A stretch of DNA of 64,000 bases from Cruorifilaria tuberocauda. Its lineage: Eukaryota > Nematoda > Chromadorea > Rhabditida > Onchocercidae. Numbering within the stretch: position 1 is the first letter of the stretch; each line of letters starts with the position of its first letter. The notes beneath the pieces were generated by a model, which did not search any database, was not told the origin of the DNA, and saw only the letters and a program-made list of their open reading frames with translations. This document shows, piece after piece, positions 49,101 to 59,900 of the stretch. Made by a program: the position numbers and the translations under genes. The stretch lies in the NCBI GenBank assembly GCA_013365365.1, contig JABVXU010000030.1, forward strand, positions 248,001-312,000, read 5' to 3'.

Positions 49101-51532
49101 ATTGTTGATATGTGGCCAAAGTTAATGTCTCAAAATTGCGTAATACGGATGTATGATATTCTTGTCCAGTGTGTGACGGATACAAATTCTAAAAAAGAAA
49201 CATTGTTTAATCTATTCATGTCAGATCGTAAATCAAATACTGATGTAGAAAGCGATAGTCCTCTTTTCCATCTCGAATTTACTTCTTTCTATCATCCGGC
49301 ATCTGAAAATTTTCCAGGTAGTAGTTTCTACTAACCTTAATTAATTTGATAATATGATATCTCTGTGAACTGCTTTATGTCGTGATCTAATTATCTATTT
49401 TATTTAAAATTTTGATTAACCAATTAATTTTTAGTGCCTTCAAACACTACACATCTTTTACTTGGTCCATTTTTTTTCGTAGTTGATCAAAGAACGATTC
49501 GGTGGCTTTTATTCGTAATCAATGATATTAAATATGCTTTGGTAAGTTTAGGAATTATCTCCAACATTGTGAAAATTCCCCTGATTTTCGAAATATGGAT
49601 CAAGTACGGTTTTACTTTTATTCAAATAAAATTATATTTGTAGCAAATCTCGAGTGCAATGCCTGAAATCACAAAGATGCCCAAGACTTATCTGCGCGTC
49701 AATCTGCTTATGCCCAAGGTACATACAAAATAATCACTTAATGAAGATTATTTCTTTCAAAACAACAATTCTTGTCAATCGTTTCTTGATTTTCAATCTG
49801 TTGAAGTTGTAAGCTAAGGAAAAACGATTTCTAATGAGCACTTTACGATAATAACAAACCAAAAACTATCTTCTATCTTAACCAAAAATCCTTGTTTCCG
49901 TATACATCATTTTGATTTTAATCGCTTCTTATATTTATGTAATAAAATATGAAAACGGTGTAGATTTTTTAAATTGGTCAAAATTCTAGATAGTAATACC
50001 GTTAGAAGAACCTTTTGTATCGGATAAGCGTTTCGCACGAAGGATTGTAATAAGCATGAACACTTTGATAGCTACCAATTATGAGGCAGTTTCCGGCGAC
50101 CAATCAGATTCTTTTTTCAAGTCGATTTCATCGAATATAATTGATTTCATCGATTGTATTGATCTGCTAGTTGACAAAGAACAGTTGAAAGAATTCATCC
50201 TTCAACTGAATCAAAATTCGTTGGAGCATATTGGTCAAGGTATCACCATACTTTCTGGTGCGAAGCATTAACTACAAAAGGAAATGCTTTTTTATGGCTT
50301 TCTTTCATTTAAATTGTCATCCAGACAATGACTCATACCCTGATTAATAAGGAACAAATCCATAGATTAATCATTTGTTTATAAGATTTGAATCATAAAT
50401 AATTCTCAAAAAATCCTATGGTTATTTTGTTTTCGTAACTCATGTTTAATTCATTACTTAAAACAAATTTAGCTGAGCGGATTTGGATAAATACGTCCCC
50501 GATTCAGATAAATACGGATTTCGGAGAAAGAAAGTTGAGTATGCCCTTTCTTGCTGACGTTGCTTTTCATGCGCTTGTTAATATAAGACCAGCGAAGGTT
50601 GGATATTCGAAATTCATTTTAGTGCTTTTTTATGTGAATACTTTTTTTGAAAAATATCTAGACTTAAATCTTAATAATTCTACTATGCCGAGGAAAGGAT
50701 GGAATGGTTTCTGTAGCCTTGCCTTTCAGATAAGCGTGGCATTGCAACCGATGTCGAAAATTCGAGTTGCGGTTAATCATTTTCAGTTTATTCAAATTAT
50801 GAATTTGATTTCTCGCATATCAGACTTTGTGGATCAACTTATTAGCGACTACAAATTTTTTTCTGCTAATCGTAGCAATGGAAATGATACAGCAATTGAA
50901 ATGGTTTGCTTCTTTGATGAGGTACATTCATTCTTGTTAACAACGGAGTCTTAGTTTTTCAGTTTATATTTTTTACACATCCAGAGCGAATGTCAAATAT
51001 ATTCTATTTTTAAATGAAGCAATTTTAGACAGAAATTAATGTCATACTACCAAACCAGCCAATTCCAACTCCGTATAATCATCACGAAGCAATGCCTCAG
51101 TCACCAACAATATCTTCAGATGGTTAGTTTTTTTTCTACAAAGTTTTTGTGAGACTTTTTGCAAACTATGGATATCTTATTTTGCAAAGCAAAAAAATAT
51201 CAACAGTTTTTAGATATAATTATTTTGCGCACCTCATTCAAATTTTAGCTCAATTTTTGTAAACTTATTTATTTCACTTTTCATTACACAGTTCATGTGA
51301 TAATGTCACGGTCCTAATATTACATTAATTTATTATTTTATGACCCATGTGCACGAAGCTTGAAGTAGAAAAACGAGTAATTTGTACGTCTGGTATATGA
51401 TGACAAATTTATTAGCACTTTTTTGTTTCTTCCGTCTTTTGAGATTTCATGGTTGTAAAATTAGAAAATCCGGAAATTACTCCTATTTGTGACGTCGTGT
51501 TTGCACTGAATCCACATGAGTATCTGACATAA
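46195..51532 (+). CDS. BLTP3: Bridge-like lipid transfer protein 3 (UHRF1BP1/SHIP164 family), short form
   Basis: Eighteen exons in phase: 46195-46238, 46338-46437, 46799-46900, 47139-47209, 47298-47412, 47488-47598, 47779-47908, 48055-48212, 48344-48494, 48727-48927, 49081-49317, 49435-49541, 49644-49718, 49990-50239, 50473-50597, 50730-50921, 51029-51122, 51465-51532, giving 776 aa. The chorein-N start MASIIKNQIIKHLSKFVRN, then GRGELKNIELNEIVL, LPTWLRIKRAVCNR and VKIPWTKLKTQP are diagnostic. YGFANRVAEGMSLYVNSVEI, DLRYTRIVDP, VTWQLLRIEASVQP, NAPLRLITSSGKSRI and KIDLHLCDD continue collinearly with the vertebrate proteins. The family forms a hydrophobic groove that carries lipids between membranes, and SHIP164 acts on endosomal vesicles. 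Vertebrate members are about 1440 aa; this model is about half, lacking the long disordered and C-terminal coiled-coil part. The last exon has a weak acceptor and overlaps the opposite gene. Confidence 0.9.
48674..48695. repeat. TA dinucleotide microsatellite
   Basis: An uninterrupted TATATA run followed by a T-run, inside the BLTP3 intron just upstream of the exon that starts at 48727. Confidence 0.85.
51408..51413 (-). terminator. Candidate AATAAA of the SYM-1-like gene
   Basis: The minus strand reads GCTAATAAATTTG about 70 nt beyond the LRR gene stop codon. The signal lies inside the last BLTP3 intron, so the two 3' UTRs would interlock. Confidence 0.5.
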
Positions 51533-54500
51533 ATTCCACTAATTCCTTTTTATCTTTCGATTCGATGCGTACATAAGGTGGTAACTGAGCTCGAATTTTC
51601 TCCAAATGTTTGTCAAGTCGCGAAGTTCGTTCAGTCTAATAAAGATATTTATAATTTTCATGTGTCTCTATGCCCACTTTAAATTTATTTTTGCTCGACT
51701 TTTTCCAAATTGCTTACAGTTATCTCCAAATAATTTACGAAATAACTCACGTAATTCTTCCTAGATATTTTCATTATAATACTATAGTACTCACTTGAGT
51801 TCCTTCGTTCTTGAGGCTTTTACCAAGTACAGTAGTTTCTGCGAATTTTGTTTGTGCTGGTAGATGATGTCGTAGAAAGGGTGATGTTCGATATCCGGGT
51901 GGTCGTTGTGAAAGACGCATAAATCTCTCAGTATTGAATTTTTTGTTGGGAACACCTTGTTGGTGAATATCTAGAGATTCATGCGTTGATGCAGTTGTTG
52001 ATGTTGTAGTTGTTTTTGTTTCCAAACGTAATGTTGAAATTATTTTGTCAGCTTCTGCAAATGAGTTGAGAAGTTTCTAGATGTTGAAATATTTTCCATG
52101 AGATGATTTTCATGTTTTCTTTATAACCACCAAGATTACAAAACAAACTATTTATCCAATAACTGTCTGTCTAAATTGTAATTTTTTAAGAAACAATACT
52201 TGATATAGATTTCAAGCAGCATGGTGGCGGCTGTGGTATATCGCTGTTTTTGGGGCACACATCTTCCAAATTATTCGTGTAATTTGTTTGACAGATAAAA
52301 TTGGGCTCCGTTGTAAGATTTATTGCTTCTTTGCCATTCATTACGTGAAAACCATCTTGTAGGCAAACCATTGGATTTTCTGGATAAAGTTAGAAAGAAC
52401 TAAGCATTCTTTAAGTATGAAATACCACTTTGTCGTTCAATCCGTAGTTTTTAGAACTTTTTTTTAGACAGATACAATATTTTTGATATGAAAATAACTA
52501 CTAATTTTTAACTTTTTATAAATTCATTATTAATTTGCTTTTCCAAGACTTTTAATGAAGCAAACCTTGCAATCTAACCATTAGATAATCGGAACCAATA
52601 ATGGCACTTGGTTCAATGGTGTATATTTTATTGTGCGACAAGTCTAATGTATGCAAATTAGCTAGATGTGCGAAGCTTAAGGGCTGAAACACAATAATTT
52701 GTTCTATTTTAGCAGATTTCAGAAGTTAAATCTTGTAAAAAATTCTTGGCAGTATAAGTATTGTAAATGTAAAGGGATGATCAATAAACTGTAAAAGATA
52801 ATTATATTACTTCTATTGTCCTGATGTTGTTGTTAGCGAGGGACACCTGTCGTAGAAAAGGTGTACCTTGAAATAGATTTGGTGATACGGATCCCAAACA
52901 GTTGTTTCGTAACCATAATAAAAGCAATGGTGTTGTTGCAAATGCTCCCGGTGCTATATCCTAAGAAAATTTTCTCTTTCCTCTTGATATAACGAAATAA
53001 AATAATGGAATTTTTCTCGTTCACTGAACTTCAGATTTTTGTATCTTAGAATAATTTTTGATTTCATTAAACAATAGATAGAAAGTATGGTCCAGTACTA
53101 ACCTTTATTTGATTGCCTTCAAGGTTGAGATGTTGTAGATGTTCCAGGCCAGAGAACATGTCGCCTGTTATCTTAGTGAAATAGTTGTAGCTCATATCGA
53201 TGACCTATGGCAGCAACTGATGTACATCATTAAAAGTTTGGCTTTAACAACGGTTTTTGCTTTTTTATCGGAAATGTTTTTGTAATTTCCTCGCATAATC
53301 AAATTAGCTGTAACCTTAATAAGTACCAATTCTTTTTCGGCAGTTTTGAACTGAAAGAATCTTATTTTAGTTTCATGAAAACCAATAAAATTCTTACCTG
53401 AACTTGTTTGAATTGGTGCAGCACTCCTGCCTCGATGGTTTCTAAATTATTATTACTGAGATAAAGATAGCGAAGATTTTCGGCCTGTGGCATGAAATTA
53501 CTTTCAATCGTAGAAATTTGATTTCCATTGAGTGAAAGGATTGTCAAACTGCTTAGATTGGTTAACTGCATGTTCTCCAGTTGTTTAATCTGAATGTAAA
53601 ATTTTAATTGCAAAAGAAGTACTTCGCAATGTAATCATTGTTTCATTTTACGTTACTGTATTTATTCCTGAAGTCATTTTAGTTTAATTTTGAAATATTT
53701 GAAAGAGAACCAAAGAAAGCATTCGGAGAGTTATTGGTATATTCATATAGCAGTTAAAATACCATACTAACTTAGATACGATTTGGACGAATTTTTTTCT
53801 TTGTGATGTGTGAAACTATTAATTAGATTTCAATTTTTCGATTTTTTAATCATTATATGCTTACCTCATTATATTTCATATGTAGACCAATAAGATTATC
53901 CAGACCTCGTAGAGCTTCGGAAGGTACGGCTGACAAACAGTTGTTATCTAGGATTAGGTTTTGCAAAGTGTCCTTCACATCATTAAACACCGGTCCTTCG
54001 ATGTTGCAAATCTGAGTGAATTTCTCTCAGGCGAGTATTTCGTACTCATTATCTAGTCAATTTAGAAATAGAGAATGGTGAGACTCTGTTTGAGATATTG
54101 TCAGCTTTGCAGGATTTTTTATTTGATTACGTTCAAGATTTAAATCGATATTTACCTGATTACATTCAAGATTTAAATCAATCATACTGGACATATTCTG
54201 GAAGGCAGGTTCCTTAATATCCCCAATGTTGTTACAGCGTAGGCTAAGTACGCGTAAGGCACGCATTCCGATAAGCGAATCAGTTGGAATGGAAGTGAGT
54301 TTATTTTTGGAAATTGAAAGCTCAAGCATGATAGATTCCAGACCACGAAATGCTTGTGAGTGCAGCGCACGGATACGATTATTATCGAGAATTAGCTTCT
54401 TAATTCGCAAATTTCTGAACGCATTTCGTCCGATCTGTGTTGTACAGTTTAGATATAGTAAAAAAATTTGAAATCTGGAATTTAAGATTAGTTCACAAAA

Positions 54501-54811
54501 TCCAACTTCAACTATTTCACTAAATTTGTGATCTTAGGGTTTCATTGTCTTTCATTTCGAAAAGAATATTTTTTTCAAAATCTAACCTCGATAATGTTGG
54601 CATTTTCAAGTGCAAGTTCGCGTATTTCAATTGGTGCCTTTTTGAGCTGTTCCACTACAGCTGGTCCATTTTGCCCACTACATCGAATTACGGCACCATC
54701 AATATAGGCGAAGCATGAACAAGTTGTTTGATTCTTCAGAAATGATGGACAAAATGCTAATGCGTAATGAACAAATACACAGCAAAACAGGATTATTTGA
54801 TATTGTGTCAT
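51483..54811 (-). CDS. sym-1: Secreted extracellular LRR protein, SYM-1-like
   Basis: Ten exons in phase: 54587-54811, 54156-54434, 53865-54011, 53398-53589, 53103-53204, 52811-52960, 52566-52683, 52200-52379, 51795-52054, 51483-51635, giving 601 aa. Signal peptide IILFCCVFVHYALA, a Cys-rich cap (CPSFLKNQTTCSCF, VIRCSGQNGP), then about 14 LRRs (IRELALENANIIE, IKKLILDNNRIRALHSQAF, LRVLSLRCNNIGDI, LTILSLNGNQISTIE, LRYLYLSNNNLETIE, LQHLNLEGNQIK, LHTLDLSHNKIYTIE). A C-terminal cap follows (NPMVCLQDG, PNFICQ, DVCPKN, PPPCCLK), then a Thr-rich basic tail. No transmembrane segment, so it should be secreted. C. elegans SYM-1 is a secreted LRR-only protein of the apical matrix, with a membrane-bound paralogue encoded next to it; the same arrangement here supports the call. 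Other eLRR-only proteins such as EGG-6 are possible alternatives. Confidence 0.82.
51638..51643 (+). terminator. Candidate AATAAA of BLTP3
   Basis: The hexamer lies 106 nt after the BLTP3 stop codon on the plus strand, just past the last exon of the opposing LRR gene. If used, the BLTP3 mRNA covers that whole exon in antisense. Confidence 0.45.
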
Positions 54812-56953
54812 TTTCCAGAGTTGCAGTATTTTAATGTAAGTTATTTGAGCAATCAGATGTTTGGTAAATGAAGACTATCTATAAGAAGAGTTAAGGAATC
54901 CCTATGAACTGCTATGGAAAATTAGATTTCAGTACAGGAGATAAATTAGAAAGATGGTTCTTCACTAACACTTTTAGATGAAAAATAGGTTTTCATCCAC
55001 GTGTTTTATCAGAATAGGGTGATGTATATAGAGTATATGGATAGATTCTGCTTGAGATGAGAGCGATTTACATCTGACAGTAAGTGACGAGGTGACTGAG
55101 GATGCTGGTGATTTGAGGGGACGATGTGGGGCGGGAGTTTACAGAAGTAACAGGTACCAGGAGGTCGCCGCCCTTTTCGCTTCATATATTTCTGTACCTT
55201 TTGTGCAATGCATCTAAACAATTCAGCCATTGCCTAAATGCTGGTAGGTCAAGGCCAACAACGCATATGGCTGCCACTTGTTCTCGTTACCAGTCCTTCT
55301 GTCCGTGCTGTTTTGTCAAACACAAAATTATATGCAATAGTACTTCTGTATATACACAATACACGCACAGTGCTACTGGAAAACAAATTTTGTGTCTTGT
55401 TAATCAGTGATGAGAGACACAATTTTCATTGTCTTGCAGTGAGTGAACTTTTCATAAAAATTTTGTATGACTCATGTTCATTTGGCTCACATTTCTTAAA
55501 TACATCCTTTGTGTTTATTAATATTTAATTGTATTCGTCTTTATCACGAGCTCGGAAAATGATTTATCGATCCATCGGAACTTTAAACTTTATTTATCGA
55601 TCTGAGCATGCAGCATAATGAGAAAAAAGCATATTCTGTCGGAATGAATAACCCTGGATACCTCAGAAGATGCAGAGGTTTTGATAATTTCGTGTTACTA
55701 TCTGTCCATCTGTCCCACTGATTCACATTGTGTATAATATGATTCTGTCGGGGTTAAATTTTATTGGTCTAGTTGAGAATCCAGTTTTTAAGACTGTATA
55801 AATGTCGGGAGTAGAATGAAGCTAAGGCGAAATTCAGTGCGAATTAAAATAATTTTTAAAATGGATTTCCTATATCTTTAATTTCAAGAACGAACTTACT
55901 TATTTTTGGTGTTTAAATTATGGATGTCGAGGCTCGAACATCCTTAGGTGTAAATCATTTCAGCTTATCCTTAAAAGATGTGATTTACAAGTTATTTGTC
56001 ATGCATTTGCTCTAAATAAATGATAATTTGACATGATTAGCAATTTTAGTCTTGTCCAATATTTCTGGTCATCAATTGGGTTTACTTTTCCGCATCTAAA
56101 CACGTAGAATCAAGGATTGAAACTCTGTTTTCATAATTTCATTCATGTTATGGCCGCCATATAAGGTGGAACAATTTTATCCTTTTTTGGAAACATTGAA
56201 CAGAGACATCCGTTCTATCAGTTCCCGCTATCTTTTCCCACTTTTTTTTTCCTTAATCCTTATGTAAAAAGATAATGTTTCGTCCAAAACGGCTTAAATA
56301 GTCAATGTTTTTCTTACTTTTCATAATTTTGATGAGAATTTACAATATTAAGAAATATAACCTGGATTAAAGTCTGCAAAACAAAATAAAAATGAACTTC
56401 ATATTTGTTTCATCAATCAGATCTCTTATATATTTCGGGGGTAACAGCAAATTAGAATTGATAATGCATAAATAATTTAAACGAAGTGTTTTTTAGAATT
56501 GAATCAAGATTGTAAATGTTTAAAGCAACTAAACAAAAATTCCGGATCAAAAAATGAAAAGATGAATTCGGTCATTTGATTTTTCAAAATAAATTTTTTA
56601 AATTAAAAATTGAAAAAACGATGTGCAAATATGCTAGACAATAATGCGGACATGATAAAAGTTACGTGGAATGTTGACAAAAAAAGGAAACTTGAGCACT
56701 GGACTTAAGTACTTATGATCCACATAATTAGTTTTATCGATATTGGTTCTCAAGTTCCTATTTATAATAAGTGGTAGTTCCGTATGAAGTGGGAGCATAA
56801 ATCCATGGCTGTCCATCGTCAAATCGGTTTAATATTGGTGCGTTTCTGAAATTTGTGACTATTACGTAGATTTTTAATTGTCGATTGAAAACAAAAAAAC
56901 AATTTTTTCCTGTAAAAAATTTGAATATGCTTTATTGAAGAAATGTTAAAATC
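54812..56953. promoter_or_regulatory. Intergenic between the two LRR genes, includes SYM-1-like promoter region
   Basis: About 2.1 kb between tandem minus-strand genes. A G+C-richer block at about 55050-55340 lies 240-530 bp upstream of the SYM-1-like ATG, plausibly promoter sequence. It also gives ORFs on both strands (for example 55009-55230 minus), none with a recognisable feature. The right end holds the polyadenylation signal of the upstream gene at 56931-56936. Confidence 0.5.
56931..56936 (-). terminator. AATAAA polyadenylation signal of the LET-4-like gene
   Basis: The minus strand reads TTCAATAAAGCATA only about 18 nt after the TGA stop, implying a very short 3' UTR. Confidence 0.65.
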
Positions 56954-59900
56954 TCACCGACTCCGTCTTGCTGTTCCGTAAATCATATCGAGCTGAGCGG
57001 TAACGCAAGCATTATTATGTGCGACACTGTCGGTTGTCATCGAGCTATGGCAAGCTTGCAAACGGCGATGTTTCGCAATACATAAACCGATAAGCACAGC
57101 AGCCATAACAATGGCAACAGTACTTAAACAAATTAAGATGATCACCGATGGAGCTGTTATACGTTCGAACCTGATAAAAGATTCTTATGTTTTTTATTCA
57201 GATTCTTATTCATTATTCTTATTCAGATTCTTATGTTTTTGATTTCCCTGGAATCCTAGGATGAAAGTGGGTATGAAAAATTAAGTTTTAAAATCTAATT
57301 CACTAATCTTATGTCTTCATTACATTTTTGGTGCTTTATCTACTACCTTGTGAAATGACTCACCTTTCTGTGCTATCCAAATCAAAAAAAATTTGCTCTC
57401 CACTTTCTTGTACTTCTTTTGTATTTTCCACGGAATTTTTACCGGTGTAGTGATTTCTATCAGTTTTCTGTGCTGAAGTCGTGTAGTCAAACCCCTGTAC
57501 ATTACTGGCGACAACGATACTGGGTGGCAGTGTTTGTTCGCTGAATGTTCTGTTGTTTGCAGATGTTCGATCTGTGGTTATCGTAGTTTCGGGTGCAGCT
57601 ACACGTGCCTTTGAAAGTTTTGGGAGACGTTTTAAAAATGGCACCGGAAATGGATTTATTATGTTAGTGTTATCAAACGGGTGCTGGTAATTCTCACTTC
57701 TGTTCCTGCCGTGCATTTCCAAATCATCATATCTTTTCTTGCCGGAATCCCGAAATTCAGAAATTGTGCTTGCTTTACTTTTCGTAACATCCGTTAATTG
57801 CTCACTGCTTGACATCTCTACTGATTGTCGGGATGGAACAGGTTGTATATTTACGGGTGCATTAATAGGTCTTACTGGAATCACTTTATTTGTACCAATT
57901 TTTTCTTGTTCGTCAATATCAGTTTCTGGTTTGCTTGCCTTAAATCATGGGATATATTCTGATCTTTATAAATAAATTTACCTGAGCGCTCTGTTTTGTG
58001 TTATCTTGTAAGCAAAGCTTCTTTTGAAAGTTTTAATAGATTTTTAGAAACTTTGAGAATATTGAAATAATACAAACTAACTTCATTATCGATGCTGGAG
58101 AGTGGACGAATGACGGATAGAATTTTAGGCGTTGAGAACTTTTCTCCTTGTTTAAAATTGTTCTCTCTATCATCTACCATGAAATAGGCAGAAGTTGGCG
58201 GCATATTTGTGGCATCAGTAGTATTTCTGATATTATTTCGATTAGGATTCACATGTGGTCCACAGATAACGTCTTCACTGCTTGCGATGTAGATTCCGAC
58301 ACCTTGCTGTAGCATATGTACTCGTTCCGAACAGACCAAAGGATTTTCTGTAGTTAAATTTTTTTTAACTTTGTTTTGGATCAAATGCTGCATACCATAC
58401 TGTTGTACTGTAATCTATCAGTTGGTTTCCATTTACTTAAAAATGTTAGATTTGTCCATTAAATTCAGAAACTATAAATACCAACCTTGTAGAAGTACTG
58501 TTTTCACGCGTCGACTGAATGCCCCGTAGGGTATACGAACCAGTTTGTTATTGCTTAGATCGATAAGGAATAAATTAACTTGAGCCAGAAATGTTGAAGG
58601 TGGTACATCAATTAGCTCATTATTACTCAAGTCAATCATTGCTAAACCTGGATTGGAATAAAAACTATTCTGATCGATGGACCGGATCTAAAATATATTT
58701 ATTAGACTCTGTGTTATTCACTAATCTTATTATGTGAGTTCATACAAAAGAATATGTGTTTCTTACGCGCTGAGAGCAAATATTTAGAAAGTTTTTCTAA
58801 CCTTCTGGATTTCTGATATTCATTTCTCAAATTTTAAGATCTTTTTCTTTTAAAGCCATATTAATACATAAAAATTTTTTTTAGGATAATATCTAATTAC
58901 ACAAGATAAGCTTTAGGACAGATATTTTTCAGCGCAAGGATTATATATATAATTTGTTTGTTTGGTGATTTAAGAAAGAGATTAAACTTTTTTTTGGTTT
59001 CTTAGATTTCGAAATTATCAGTCTAGAATCTTTCACTTTTTGGAAACAGAAGTTCACAAGAAGTTTATGATATGGATTGATATCGGGCATTTTTCATTAG
59101 AATATTTTGCGGATAAAAAAAAATATTGCCTTGCTTTCCTCGATTTTTCTCAAAATCAAATAAGTCTGGTAGGCAGTTGTGTTTCATAGTGAGGCATTTG
59201 GTTAAAATTAGGGTAGTATAGAACTGGTAAGAAATTAATATTTTTCATAGAGGGTAAGGATATAATTTTTTTTAATTTAAAAAACAAACCTGGTTATCTT
59301 TGAGGGCCAATTGTTGCAGTTTAGTCAATCCTTCAAACATTCCTTCTTGAAGTTCCATTAGGCGATTTGAATTCAAAATCAAGATGATCACTGAACTATT
59401 TGTGAAACTACCTGGTTTTATGTTGATGATGTGATTTTCACCAAGGTATAGTTGTCGTAAATTTTTTAAATTTGAAAACGAATTTTCCCGTAGTTCAGTC
59501 AGGTAGTTTCCAGTCAGATCAAGCATTTCGAGTTGTTCGAATGAACTGAATTGATATGGTAAGATCTGAAACTATTTAAATTAATCATTTATGCTTTATT
59601 AAGGATTTTTTGTTCTGAAAATGAACAGTGAATTTATTCCATTCAGTGCTATTCTTAATTACATAGTATTTAAAGATAGCTACCGTTTAGGGGGTATTTA
59701 AAATTCTTCCAGTACTGCCTAAACTTGTTGCAAGTTTGTTCTAAACAATGGTAGAAAAGAGAAAGAGAGAAAGGGGAAGATAAAAATATGTTTTATGAAG
59801 GCTATAAATATATTAAAATTCATGAACAGCAAAGAGGACTGAAAATGAAGGATGAGAAAGTAAAAGAACTACTGGGTTTACTAACATCAGTTATTCGATT

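Noticed and set aside
55009..55230. Minus-strand ORF MAELFRCIAQKVQKYMKRKGRR upstream of the SYM-1-like gene
   Set aside because: Tempting because of its composition and ATG, but it is open on both strands, lacks splice links to the LRR gene and shows no family. More likely promoter DNA.
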